Counted from the stretch's first letter, positions 17,377-28,010 are shown. The stretch is DNA of 64,000 nt from Geodermatophilus obscurus (GCF_900143215.1 NZ_FRDM01000007.1:62001-126000), one strand, 5' to 3'. The notes: a model not told the origin generated them from the letters alone. Numbers and translations are program-made.

Positions 17377-18051
17377 ATGAGCCAGGAGAACGTGCCGGCG
17401 CAGCCCCCGACCGGGGTGGGACTCGACGGGCTGCGCACGGCGGCCGCCGGGTGCCGGGCCTGCGAGCTGTGGCAGGGCACGACCCAGACGGTCTTCGGCG
17501 AGGGGCCGGAGACCGCCCGCATCGTCTTCGTGGGCGAGCAACCGGGCGACCAGGAGGACCGCAGGGGCGAGCCGTTCGTCGGCCCGGCCGGACGGCTGCT
17601 GGACAAGGCGCTGGCCGAGGCCGGCATCGACCGCCGCGACGCCTACATCACCAACGCGGTCAAGCACTTCCGGTTCAAGCCGACCGGCAAGCGGCGGATC
17701 CACCAGACCCCCGGTCCTGAGCACCTGCGGGCCTGCCGGCCGTGGCTGGAGGCGGAGTTCGCCGTGCTGCAGCCGGAGGTCGTCGTCTGCCTGGGCGCCA
17801 CCGCGGCCAAGGCGCTGATCTCGCCGTCCTTCCGGATCACCAAGGAGCGCGGCCAGCTGATCCCCTGGACCCCGCCGGGCGCCGACACGCTGTTCGCCGC
17901 GGCCGACGATGACGAGGACGCGCCGCACCAGACGTGGGTGCTCGCCACCACGCACCCCTCGGCGATCCTGCGCACCCCGGACGAGGCCCGCGACGCCGCC
18001 TACGACGCGCTCGTCGCCGACCTCCGGGTCGTGGCCCACGCCCTCGCCTGA
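17377..18051 (+). CDS. udgX: Uracil-DNA glycosylase UdgX
   Basis: 224-residue iron-sulphur uracil-DNA glycosylase of the UdgX group, which in Mycobacterium smegmatis forms a covalent link to DNA after removing uracil. The diagnostic KRRIH insertion is at residues 105-109, putting the reactive His at 109. Motifs GEQPGDQED at 53-61 and HPS near the end are present. Cys 26, 29, 120 and 138 would hold the 4Fe-4S cluster. I chose ATG 17377 over 17359. A 15-bp hairpin spans the stop codon. Confidence 0.95.
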   Translation: MSQENVPAQPPTGVGLDGLRTAAAGCRACELWQGTTQTVFGEGPETARIVFVGEQPGDQEDRRGEPFVGPAGRLLDKALAEAGIDRRDAYITNAVKHFRFKPTGKRRIHQTPGPEHLRACRPWLEAEFAVLQPEVVVCLGATAAKALISPSFRITKERGQLIPWTPPGADTLFAAADDDEDAPHQTWVLATTHPSAILRTPDEARDAAYDALVADLRVVAHALA

Positions 18052-18064
18052 GGGCGTGGGCCAC
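18031..18064 (+). terminator. Hairpin spanning the udgX stop codon
   Basis: Arms 18031-18045 (GTGGCCCACGCCCTC) and 18050-18064 pair perfectly over 15 bp with a 4-base loop GCCT. The TGA stop lies at the loop and right arm. There is no T run after it, as is common for high-GC terminators. It probably ends udgX transcription, and may also affect the last codons. Confidence 0.55.
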
Positions 18065-18305
18065 CGGTGCCGGCCGGGGGCGCTCATCCGACCGGGGGAA
18101 TCGTCCGCGCTGATCCCTCGAGCACGGCCCGGCCACCGCCCGCCAGCACGCCGCCGGCCGAGTGAGCGGGTGCGGTCGGCGACGCGCGACGACACGCCGG
18201 GCGCGACGACCGGAACCCCGCACTCGGCAGCTCGCGCCGACGGTGTCGATGGCCGGCCGGGCGGCCGAGCTGCGCGGATCCCGCCCACCAGGTAGGACGG
18301 GCGCC

Positions 18306-18749
18306 GTGGACCGCGTCCACACGGCCGAGGCAACGGCGTCCGGAGCCCGCACCGGGGAGGTGAGCTCCTCCGACGGCCGGCTGACGACGAGTCTGTCCCG
18401 CCCGGCGGAGATGGGCGGGGACGGCGGTCCGGGCACCAACCCCGAGCAGCTGTTCGCCGCCGGCTACGCCGCCTGCTTCCACAGCGCCATGCGCTTCGCG
18501 CTCCGGGACCTCGGGCTGACCCCGCAGGCGCTCGAGGGCTCCTCGGTCACGGCCGAGGTGCACTTCCTCCGCGCGGCCCCCGGCGACCTCGGTCTCGGCG
18601 TCGACCTCTGGGCGCGGCTGCCGCAGCTGGACGACGAGCAGGCCCGGCAGCTCGTGGAGAAGACGCACACCAGCGGCCCGTACTCGCGCGCCACGGCGGG
18701 CAACGTGGCGGTCGGGCTGCACGTCGTCCCGTCGTCCTCCGCCGCCTGA
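18306..18749 (+). CDS. Organic hydroperoxide resistance (Ohr)-like protein lacking the second cysteine
   Basis: 147-residue OsmC/Ohr-fold protein. Ohr enzymes reduce organic peroxides with two cysteines and lipoyl electron donors. Residues typical of Ohr are present: TNPEQLFAAGYAACFHSA with peroxidatic Cys 57 and Glu 47, and PYSRATAGNV near the end. In ordinary Ohr the latter is CPYS-x-AT; here Gly 124 takes the place of the resolving Cys, and Cys 57 is the only cysteine. GTG start at 18306. No MarR-type ohrR lies next to it. Confidence 0.88.
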   Translation: MDRVHTAEATASGARTGEVSSSDGRLTTSLSRPAEMGGDGGPGTNPEQLFAAGYAACFHSAMRFALRDLGLTPQALEGSSVTAEVHFLRAAPGDLGLGVDLWARLPQLDDEQARQLVEKTHTSGPYSRATAGNVAVGLHVVPSSSAA

Positions 18750-18812
18750 CCAAGGACCCCCTGCCCGCCACTGCAGGCGGCCTGCGGGGCCCGGGACGGG
18801 GCCGGCGGGCCC
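18750..18812 (+). repeat. GAAGGACC-family 3'-end element 3 (diverged)
   Basis: Begins one base after the Ohr-like gene's stop, same orientation: AAGGACCCCCTGCCCGCCAC, then CAGGCGGCCTGCGGGG and GGACGGGGCCGG. The head is clear and the tail is degenerate. It sits between convergent genes. Confidence 0.55.
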
Positions 18813-18833
18813 GAGCCGCGCGGGAACCACCTG

Positions 18834-20165
18834 TCAGCCGCGGGCGGAGGGCTGCGCCGAGCGGGACGCGCGGAACGTCCAGAACGAGGGGACGGCCAGC
18901 GCGACGACGACCATCGCGACGATGACGACCACGCCGCCGGAGACCATCGCCGTGGTCACGCCCGCCGCGCTGGCGATCGCGCCGGCCCGCAGGTCGCCCA
19001 GACGCGGACCGCCGGCGACCACGACCAGGAAGACGCCCTGCATGCGCCCGCGCATCGCCTCCGGCGCGGCCAGCTGCAGCATCGACGAGCGCAGCACCGC
19101 GCTGACCATGTCGCCGGCGCCGGCCACCGCGAGGCAGAGCACGGCCAGCCACAGGGTCGGGGCGAACCCGAAGCCGATGATCGCCATCCCCCACACGGCG
19201 ATGGCCACGACGACGACCGCACCCTGCCGGTCCACCCGTGACACCCACCCCGACGTGAGCCCCATGAACAGCGCACCGATCGAGACGCCGGCGAACAGCC
19301 ACCCCAGGCTGTTCGGCGAGTCGGCGTAGCGGCCCTCCGACAGCTCCGGGAAGACCGCCTGCGGCCAGGCGAAGAGCATCGCGATCACGTCGACGACGAA
19401 GGTCATCAGCAGCACCGGCTGGGTGCGCAGGAAGGCGAAGCCCTCGCCCACCCCGCGGACCGCGGCACCCAGCCGCAGCGGTCCGGCGTCCCGTCCCGGG
19501 GGCAGCGGCGGCAACCCGCGGAGCAGCAGGACGGCGACGAGGAAGCCGAGCGCGTCGACGGCGTAGGTCACCGGCAGGTCCCCGACGGCGATGAGCAGGC
19601 CGGCCAGCAGCGGCCCGGCGATGACGCCGACCTGGCGCACGGTCATGGCCAGCGCGTTGGCCGCCGGCACGCCCGCAGGCCCGACGATCGCGGGGATCAC
19701 CGCGCTGCGGGTGGGCTGGTTGACCGCCGTGAACCCGGAGACGCAGGCGGTGAGCACCCACAGCAGCGCCAGGTTGCCGCCGCCGGGCAGCAGCGCCTGC
19801 ACGGCCAGCAGCGCGCTGGTCACGGCGGAGCCGACACCGGTGACCAGCATCAGCCGGCGGCGGTCCATCGAGTCGGCGATCGCACCGCCCAGCAGGCCGA
19901 AGACGACGAGCGGCACGAGAGCCACCACCGAGGTGACGCCGACCAGCAGCGAGGAGCCGGTGAGCGCGTAGACCTGGTACGGAACGGCCACCAGCGTCAT
20001 CTGCTGGCCCAGCATGGTGGCTGCGACGCCCCAGAACAGCCGGCGGTAGTCCGGGTTGCGCAGCGGGGTGGTGTCGAGAGCCCACGCGCGACGTGGCTGC
20101 GGGGGCAGCGGCACCGGCTCCTCGACGGGGCCGCCGCCCTCGACCGGATCGACCGGCGACGTCAC
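18834..20165 (-). CDS. MFS transporter, DHA3/EntS-like
   Basis: 443-residue inner-membrane transporter with about 12 helices. It starts with a Pro-rich 30-residue tail, then NPDYRRLFWGVAATMLGQQM, typical of the EntS/MFS_3 group of drug or siderophore exporters. The loop DSMDRRRLML after helix 2 is the MFS motif A position. Start GTG 20165 overlaps the pdxH stop (GTGA), so it is translated with pdxH. The substrate is unknown, and no siderophore genes are nearby. Confidence 0.87.
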   Translation of the reverse strand: MTSPVDPVEGGGPVEEPVPLPPQPRRAWALDTTPLRNPDYRRLFWGVAATMLGQQMTLVAVPYQVYALTGSSLLVGVTSVVALVPLVVFGLLGGAIADSMDRRRLMLVTGVGSAVTSALLAVQALLPGGGNLALLWVLTACVSGFTAVNQPTRSAVIPAIVGPAGVPAANALAMTVRQVGVIAGPLLAGLLIAVGDLPVTYAVDALGFLVAVLLLRGLPPLPPGRDAGPLRLGAAVRGVGEGFAFLRTQPVLLMTFVVDVIAMLFAWPQAVFPELSEGRYADSPNSLGWLFAGVSIGALFMGLTSGWVSRVDRQGAVVVVAIAVWGMAIIGFGFAPTLWLAVLCLAVAGAGDMVSAVLRSSMLQLAAPEAMRGRMQGVFLVVVAGGPRLGDLRAGAIASAAGVTTAMVSGGVVVIVAMVVVALAVPSFWTFRASRSAQPSARG

Positions 20166-20836
20166 GGTGCCAGGCGCTGGACGACCCAGCCGCCCCCCTC
20201 CGCCATGCCGTGCCCCCCGGGGGCGGACCGGACGAAGCGGAGCCGGTCGTGCAGCCGGTCGGCCCCGCCCTGCCAGAACTCGACGGTGTCGGGTACCACC
20301 CGGTAGCCGCCCCAGACCTCCGGGCGCGGCAGTTTCTCCCCCTGCGTGTCGGCGTCCAGCAGGCGCAGCCGCTCGACGAGCTCCTCGCGCGAGTCGACCG
20401 GCGTCGACTGGAGGGAGGCGGCGGCGGCCAGCTGCGCGCCGCGGGGACGGGGGTCCCACAGGTCGTCGCTGGCCGTCGGGCCGACCCGCTCCACCCGGCC
20501 GGTCACCCGCACCTGCCGCTGCAGCGCGTGCCAGGGGAAGACCAGCGCGGCCCGCGGGTTGACCGCCAGCTGGGCGCCCTTGGCCGAGGCGTAGCTCGTG
20601 GCGAAGACGAAGCCGGCCTCGTCGTAGCCCTTGAGCAACACGATCCGCGCGTCGGGTGCGCCGTCGGCGTCGGCGGTGGCGACCACGACGGCGTTCGGCT
20701 CGGGCAGCTCCGCGGCGACGGCGTCGGCGAACCAGCGGTCGAACTGCTCGACCCAGGTGGGTGCGAGGTCGTCCTCCCGGAGGCCCCGGGTCTCGTAGTC
20801 CCTGCGCATGCGGGAGAGGTCGGGCACGACCGCCAT
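20162..20836 (-). CDS. pdxH: Pyridoxamine 5'-phosphate oxidase
   Basis: 224-residue FMN enzyme that oxidises pyridoxamine or pyridoxine phosphate to PLP, the last step of vitamin B6 synthesis and salvage. Seen: ARIVLLKGYDEAGFVFATSY, FPWHALQRQVRVTGRVERV and the C-terminal PDTVEFWQGGADRLHDRL substrate-binding block. Length and motifs are normal. Its start codon lies in the first copy of a 25-base tandem repeat (20831-20875). It is divergent from citA, with serC (a PLP enzyme) beyond. Confidence 0.94.
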   Translation of the reverse strand: MAVVPDLSRMRRDYETRGLREDDLAPTWVEQFDRWFADAVAAELPEPNAVVVATADADGAPDARIVLLKGYDEAGFVFATSYASAKGAQLAVNPRAALVFPWHALQRQVRVTGRVERVGPTASDDLWDPRPRGAQLAAAASLQSTPVDSREELVERLRLLDADTQGEKLPRPEVWGGYRVVPDTVEFWQGGADRLHDRLRFVRSAPGGHGMAEGGGWVVQRLAP

Positions 20837-20875
20837 CGTGGCAGCCGGGCACGAGCGCCGTCGTGGCAGCCGGGC
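20831..20875. repeat. 25-base-period tandem duplication at the pdxH start
   Basis: CGCCATCGTGGCAGCCGGGC at 20831-20850 recurs at 20856-20875 with one change (CGCCGTCG), five bases apart. The first copy contains the pdxH start codon, so the second copy duplicates the pdxH start region in its leader with ATG changed to ACG. Confidence 0.7.
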
Positions 20876-20878
20876 CCC

Positions 20879-23389
<2,511 letters not shown>

Positions 23390-23468
23390 AGAAGGACCCT
23401 CCTGCCCCCCGCCACTCGCAGGCTCGCGGCGGGACCCTGCAGGAGGGCCGCCGGAACGGGGGGTCACC
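23390..23468 (+). repeat. GAAGGACC-family 3'-end element 4 (cleanest A-type copy)
   Basis: Starts at the base after the serC stop, same orientation: AGAAGGACCCTCCTGCCCCC, core CCACTCGCAGGCTCGCGGCG, tail GGGACCCTGCAGGAGGGCCG. Outer arms GGACCCTCCTGC and GCAGGAGGGCC pair with one bulge, and CCCGCC pairs with GGCGGG inside. This copy defines the undisturbed A type that is split by insertions elsewhere. Confidence 0.78.
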
Positions 23469-23618
23469 GCTCCGGCAGACCCGCCCGCCGCTGCGCCACG
23501 CCGGGCGAGCCTGCCGACGCGCTCCCGCGCGCGCGGATAGCCTCGCAAGCGGACTCCCCCATCCCGGGGCCGGTCCACCCGCCGTGCCCACCCGAGCACC
23601 CACCCCAGGAGGCCGCCC

Positions 23619-24563
23619 ATGCGTTCGCTGCGGCTGGTGGCGCTCACCGACGACGGCAGGAGCCTGGTGCTCGCCCTCGACGGCGCCGAACCCGGCGAGG
23701 AGGGCGAGCGCTTCGAGCTGCCGATCGACGATCGGGTGCGCGCCGCCGCGCGCGGTGACGCCCGCCGGCTCGGCCAGATCGACGTCGAGATCGGCGCCAC
23801 GCTGCCGCCCCGGGTGATCCAGGCCCGCATCCGCGCCGGGGAGACGCCCGAGCAGGTGGCGCAGGCCTCGGGCATCCGCGTCGAGCGGATCATGCGCTTC
23901 GCCCACCCGGTGCTGCAGGAGCGCGAGCGGGTGGCCGAGCAGGCCCGCGAGGCCCGGGTGCGGCTGTCCGAGGGCGCGCCGTCGGTGCCGCTGCAGCAGT
24001 TCATGTCCGAGCGACTGCGGCTGCTCGGCGCCGACCTCGACGCCGTCCGCTGGGACGCCCACCGCGCCGGCGACGGCGTCTGGCAGGTCACCGCCGCCTG
24101 GCAGGCCGGCGCGAAGTCCGGCGTCACCCGCTGGGCCTACGACATCCCGGCCCGCACCGTCACCCCGGTCGACGCCGCCACCACCGACTTCGCCGAGGGC
24201 ACCCGGCTGGTGCGCGTCGTCCCGCACGTGCCGGTCGAGCGCCCTTCGCCGGTGCGCCCTCGTCCGGTGTCCGTCGTCCCCGACGACGACGGCGTGCCGG
24301 CCCCCGCCTCCTCCCGGCTCGCCTGCGACGAGGGCGACGACCCACCCGCGGACGACGACGTGCGCCCGGTGCTCCCGGCCGACGTCTCCCCCGCCGCCAC
24401 CCGGCGCACCGACCCCGCCCCGCCCGCCGACGAGGACGACATCAGCGAGCACGACACCGTCGTCCTCGGCCGTCCCGGCGGTGACGGGGACGACGACGAG
24501 GACCCGCGCGCCCGCATCCCCGCGTGGGAGGACATCGTCTTCGGGGTCCGCCGGCACCGCTGA
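23619..24563 (+). CDS. sepH: Septation protein SepH (DUF3071)
   Basis: 314-residue actinobacterial cell-division protein; in Streptomyces SepH stimulates FtsZ polymer assembly. The N-terminal DUF3071 domain (about 1-170) includes FELPIDDRVRAAARGDARRL and a helix-turn-helix-like IRAGETPEQVAQASGIRVER. A disordered acidic and Pro-rich linker follows, then the conserved end RIPAWEDIVFGVRRH. ATG 23619 follows CAGGAGGCCGCCC. Acts at the division site in the cytoplasm. Confidence 0.93.
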   Translation: MRSLRLVALTDDGRSLVLALDGAEPGEEGERFELPIDDRVRAAARGDARRLGQIDVEIGATLPPRVIQARIRAGETPEQVAQASGIRVERIMRFAHPVLQERERVAEQAREARVRLSEGAPSVPLQQFMSERLRLLGADLDAVRWDAHRAGDGVWQVTAAWQAGAKSGVTRWAYDIPARTVTPVDAATTDFAEGTRLVRVVPHVPVERPSPVRPRPVSVVPDDDGVPAPASSRLACDEGDDPPADDDVRPVLPADVSPAATRRTDPAPPADEDDISEHDTVVLGRPGGDGDDDEDPRARIPAWEDIVFGVRRHR

Positions 24564-24707
24564 CCCACGTCTCGCGGACTGCCCGGCGAGCGCACCCAGG
24601 TCGCAGGAGGTCACCGAGCTCGGACGCCGCGGGGTTCGCCCCGGCACGGTGACGCCGACCACGTCCCGCCAGGTGTCCACGCGGAACCGTCGGGTACCCC
24701 GGAGAGC

Positions 24708-25181
24708 ATGTCAGCCTCGGTGTCCATGCCCCTCGGCGGCGTGCAGGTCGGTTCCTTCGACAGCTACGAGCAGGCCCAGGCCGCCGTCGACTACCTCGCC
24801 GACCAGAAGTTCGCCGTCGAGAACGTCACGATCATCGGATCGGACCTGCGCCAGGTGGAGCGGGTCACCGGCCGGCTCACCTGGGGCCGGGTGCTCGCGG
24901 CCGGCGCAGCCGGCGGGGCCTGGTGGGGCCTGTTCGTCGGGCTGCTGCTCGGCATCTTCGCCGCCCGGCCCGGCGCCTGGATCGGTTCGATCCTCACCGG
25001 CCTGCTCATCGGTCTGCTGTTCGGCGCGCTGTTCGCCGCGATCGGCTACTCCGCCAGCCGGGGCCGGCGGGACTTCACGAGCACGAGCACCGTAGTCGCG
25101 GGCCGCTACGACCTCATGTGCAACCCCGCCCGCGCCGAGGAGGCCCGGGCTCACCTCGCCCGCTTCTCGCTGCGCGGCTGA
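24708..25181 (+). CDS. General stress protein-like membrane protein (GSP17M-like domain)
   Basis: 157-residue protein. The N-terminal soluble part GSFDSYEQAQAAVDYLADQKFAVENVTIIGSDL matches the general-stress 17M-like fold. Two or three glycine-rich membrane helices follow at about residues 63-115. A short C-terminal soluble part ends RYDLMCNPARAEEARAHLARF. Function unknown; relatives are often stress-induced. Start ATG 24708. Confidence 0.8.
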   Translation: MSASVSMPLGGVQVGSFDSYEQAQAAVDYLADQKFAVENVTIIGSDLRQVERVTGRLTWGRVLAAGAAGGAWWGLFVGLLLGIFAARPGAWIGSILTGLLIGLLFGALFAAIGYSASRGRRDFTSTSTVVAGRYDLMCNPARAEEARAHLARFSLRG

Positions 25182-25260
25182 GGAAGGACCACCCTTCCCC
25201 CCACGCCTCGCAGGCGCAGGCGGAGGGCCCCTGGAGGGTGGCCGTTCCAGTACGTCACCA
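25182..25260 (+). repeat. GAAGGACC-family 3'-end element 5
   Basis: Begins directly after the stop of the stress-protein gene: GGAAGGACCACCCTTCCCCC, then CACGCCTCGCAGGCGCAGG, and ends CTGGAGGGTGGCCGTTCC with GTACGTCACC after it. It shares head and tail with element 1 at 14057-14136, on the other strand. Confidence 0.72.
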
Positions 25261-25267
25261 AGGCCGT

Positions 25268-26077
25268 TCAGCGGAGGGTCGCGAACGCCACCGCGGCGGC
25301 TGCAGCGACGCCCAGGGAGTCGACCCCGGCCCGCATCGGGATGCGCGCCCGCACCCGCGCGGCCCGCTGCGCCTCCGGGGTCAGCCCCGGCCCCTCGGCC
25401 CCGAGCAGCACGGCCGTCCGCGGGTGTGCCCGCGGGTCCACCTCGGCCAGGTCGACGGCGTCGTCGGCCGGGGTGAGCGCCACGGTCAGGTAGCCGGCCT
25501 CGTGCAGCCGCTCCAGTCCGCCGGGCCAGTCGGTCAGGACGGCGAACGGCAGCGCCAGCACGTGCCCCATCGAGACCCGCACCGAGCGGCGGTAGAGCGG
25601 GTCGGCACAGCGCGGGTCCAGCAGCAGGCCGTCGACGCCGAGGGCCACCGCGGAGCGGGCGATCGAGCCCAGGTTCTCCGCGTCGTTGAGCGCCTCGAGC
25701 ACGGCCAGCCGCCGGGGTGCGGCCGGGTCCGGCCCGGCCAGCAGCGCGTCGAGGTCCGCCGGCGGACGGCGGTCCGCCGAGGCCAGCACCCCGCGGGTCA
25801 GCCGGAAGCCGATCACCTCCGAGAGCACCCACTTGTCCGCCTCGTAGGCGGGGACGCCCTCGGGCAGGTCGAGCGCCGCCACCCGCCCGGGCACGCCCAG
25901 CACCGCGCGCACCCGGTAGGACGAGGCCAGCAGCCGCTCGACCGCCGGGACGCCCTCCACGATCACCGGGCCGGTGCCGCGCTCGGTGCCCGGCCGGCGG
26001 TCGCCGGCCCTGAGGTCGCGGAAGTCGGCCACCCGCGGGTCGTCCGTTTCGGTGATCGTCGCGGGGAGCTCGGGCAC
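25268..26077 (-). CDS. SPOUT-family RNA 2'-O-methyltransferase (TrmH/SpoU type)
   Basis: 269-residue SAM-dependent methyltransferase acting on tRNA or rRNA. The knot motifs are LNDAENLGSIARSAVALGVD (motif 1), AVLLGAEGPGLT (motif 2) and IPMRAGVDSLGVAAAAAVAF (motif 3). The N-terminal part (EGVPAVERLLASSYRVRAV) fits the SpoU substrate-binding domain. GTG start at 26077. Target nucleotide unknown. Recall suggests a related methylase gene stands near serC in mycobacteria. Confidence 0.9.
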   Translation of the reverse strand: MPELPATITETDDPRVADFRDLRAGDRRPGTERGTGPVIVEGVPAVERLLASSYRVRAVLGVPGRVAALDLPEGVPAYEADKWVLSEVIGFRLTRGVLASADRRPPADLDALLAGPDPAAPRRLAVLEALNDAENLGSIARSAVALGVDGLLLDPRCADPLYRRSVRVSMGHVLALPFAVLTDWPGGLERLHEAGYLTVALTPADDAVDLAEVDPRAHPRTAVLLGAEGPGLTPEAQRAARVRARIPMRAGVDSLGVAAAAAVAFATLR

Positions 26078-26143
26078 GACCCCGATCCTGCCAACCCCGC
26101 GCCCACCGGGCGGCCGGGCCGCCCAGCCCGCAGGATCGTCGGC

Positions 26144-27091
26144 GTGCCCCCCTCCCCCACGACCGTCGTCGGCGGCGGCATCGCCGGCACCGCGTGCGCA
26201 AGCGTCCTCGCCGAGGCGGGGCTCCCCGTCCGCGTGCTCGACCGCGGCCGGCGGCCGGGCGGCCGGATGGCCTCGCGCACGCTGCACGACCGCACGGTCG
26301 ACCTCGGGGCCTCCTACCTGACCGCCGAGGAGGGCTCGCCCTTCGCGGCGGTGGTCGGCGACTGGGTCGCCCGCGGGCTGGCCCGCCCGTGGACCGACAC
26401 CTTCGCCGTCGCCGGGCCCGACGGGCTGCGGTCGACCACCACCGGTCCGATCCGCTACGCCGCGCCGGGCGGGCTCCGCTCGCTGGTCGCCGACCTCGCC
26501 ACGGGTCTGGACGTCGAGAGCGGGCGCACGGTCGCCGCCGTCGGCGCCGGCCCGCGGGTGGACGACGAGGACGTGCCGGCCGCCGTCCTGGCCATGCCCG
26601 ACCCGCAGGCCCGCCGCCTGCTCGACGCGGACACGGCCGGCCGGCTGCTCGACGACCGTCCGTGGGAGCCCTCGCTGGCCGTCGTCCTGGGGTGGCCCGA
26701 GCGGCGCTGGCCGGCCGACCTGCACGGTGCTTTCGTCCACGACGACCCGGCGGTCAGCTGGGTCGCCGACGACGGGGACCGGCGCGGGGACGGCGCCCCG
26801 GTGCTGGTGGCGCACACGACCGCCGAGTTCGCGGCCGCCCACCTGGCGGACCCGGACGCCGCCGCCGGCCCGGTCGCCGCCGCGGTCGGCCGGGCGCTGC
26901 GCATCGACGTCCCGCCGGCCTGGACGACGGTGCACCGCTGGACCTACGCGCGCCCCGCCGAGGCGCGGTCCGAGCCGTTCGCGCTGGCCGACGGGATCGG
27001 GGTCTGCGGCGACGGCTGGTCGGCGCCGTCGCGGGTGCAGGCCGCCTGGACCTCGGGCACCGCGCTCGGCCGCGCCCTGCTCACTGCATGA
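26144..27091 (+). CDS. FAD-dependent amine oxidase/renalase-like oxidoreductase
   Basis: 315-residue flavoprotein. The dinucleotide-binding start is VVGGGIAGTACASVLAEAGL at residues 8-27, followed by VRVLDRGRRPGGRMASRTL. The end GVCGDGWSAPSRVQAAWTSG is the second FAD-binding block. It resembles renalase and other short NAD(P)/FAD oxidoreductases. The substrate is not known. GTG 26144 is 66 bases from the divergent methyltransferase start. Confidence 0.83.
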   Translation: MPPSPTTVVGGGIAGTACASVLAEAGLPVRVLDRGRRPGGRMASRTLHDRTVDLGASYLTAEEGSPFAAVVGDWVARGLARPWTDTFAVAGPDGLRSTTTGPIRYAAPGGLRSLVADLATGLDVESGRTVAAVGAGPRVDDEDVPAAVLAMPDPQARRLLDADTAGRLLDDRPWEPSLAVVLGWPERRWPADLHGAFVHDDPAVSWVADDGDRRGDGAPVLVAHTTAEFAAAHLADPDAAAGPVAAAVGRALRIDVPPAWTTVHRWTYARPAEARSEPFALADGIGVCGDGWSAPSRVQAAWTSGTALGRALLTA

Positions 27092-27096
27092 CACTC

Positions 27097-27156
27097 GCGA
27101 TCATGGCGCCCTGACCACCCCCACGCGCCCCGCGGTGGTCCCGGCGCCATGATCGC
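27097..27156. repeat. Near-perfect 23-bp-arm palindrome between convergent genes
   Basis: Arm 27097-27119 begins GCGATCATGGCGCC and ends GACCACC. Arm 27134-27156 is its reverse complement except for two positions; the spacer is 14 bases. It lies between the stops of the FAD oxidoreductase and the thioesterase-like gene, so it may serve as a two-way terminator. The inner GACCACC/GGTGGTC matches the inner part of the 20879-20938 palindrome. Confidence 0.8.
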
Positions 27157-27169
27157 CGGAGAGTGGCGG

Positions 27170-27982
27170 CTACCGCGCCACCCGTGCCAGCTGGCGGGCC
27201 TGGGCGACCAGCCGGCCGGTGGCGTCCCAGATGCGGCACTCCTCGTCCGCCCAGCCGCCGGCCACCTCGGTGCAGCGTGACTCGACCAGGCACCAGCCCG
27301 GCGCCGGCAGCGCGCGGACCAGCACCTGCAGCTGCACGGTGGGCGCCCAGCCGGTCCGGCCCACGGCGAAGGCGGTGGGCGGCAGGGCGTCGGCGAACAG
27401 CAGCAGCGTGAACGGATCGGGCGCACTGCCGTCGGCCAGCCGGATCCAGGACCGCAGCACCCGCTGGTCGGAGTACCGGCCGACGGTCCAGCCCGCCGTC
27501 GCGGGGTCGAGCCGGGTGTCGATTCGCCGGACCAGGCCGACGGCCGGCCCGGCCCCGGTGGTCCGGGTGACGACGCAGTCGTCGGGACCGGGCAGCTGCG
27601 GCGCGGCGTTGTGGGTGTACTCGGCCGGCTCGGTCCCGAGGGTCGCCGTGGTCACCTGGACTGCGAGCGACGGGCCGGCCTCGCCGGCGACCAGCACCGA
27701 GGAGTGCGCCAGCGTGCGCCCGGCCGGGCCCGGGGTGACGGCGACGTGGGCCGGACCTCCGGGGGTGGCCCGCAGGTAGCTCGCCGAGAGCGCGACCGGG
27801 TGCGGGTGCGGGCTGTCCAGGACGGCGGCGCGGGCGGCCACCGCCAGCAGGTAGCCGCCGTTGAGGACGCCGCCACCGACGTCCCAGCCGGGGTCGAGGT
27901 CGGCGACCAGGCCACCCCCCTCGGCACGTCGCACGGTCGTCGCTGCGTCGAAGGCGGACGGGGTCCCATCGGTCTGCGGCAC
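27170..27982 (-). CDS. Acyl-CoA thioesterase family protein (TesB-like, double hotdog)
   Basis: 270-residue protein with two hotdog halves. The first contains WDVGGGVLNGGYLLAVAARAA and SASYLRATPGGPAHV. The second contains GRYSDQRVLRSWIRLADG and ESRCTEVAGGWADEECRIWDATGRLVAQARQL, close to TesB-type thioesterases. Likely hydrolyses an acyl-CoA in the cytoplasm. GTG start at 27982, 28 bases from the divergent aldo/keto reductase start. Confidence 0.83.
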   Translation of the reverse strand: MPQTDGTPSAFDAATTVRRAEGGGLVADLDPGWDVGGGVLNGGYLLAVAARAAVLDSPHPHPVALSASYLRATPGGPAHVAVTPGPAGRTLAHSSVLVAGEAGPSLAVQVTTATLGTEPAEYTHNAAPQLPGPDDCVVTRTTGAGPAVGLVRRIDTRLDPATAGWTVGRYSDQRVLRSWIRLADGSAPDPFTLLLFADALPPTAFAVGRTGWAPTVQLQVLVRALPAPGWCLVESRCTEVAGGWADEECRIWDATGRLVAQARQLARVAR

Positions 27983-28010
27983 GCCCCCGAGCCTGCCAGG
28001 GTGGGGTTCC

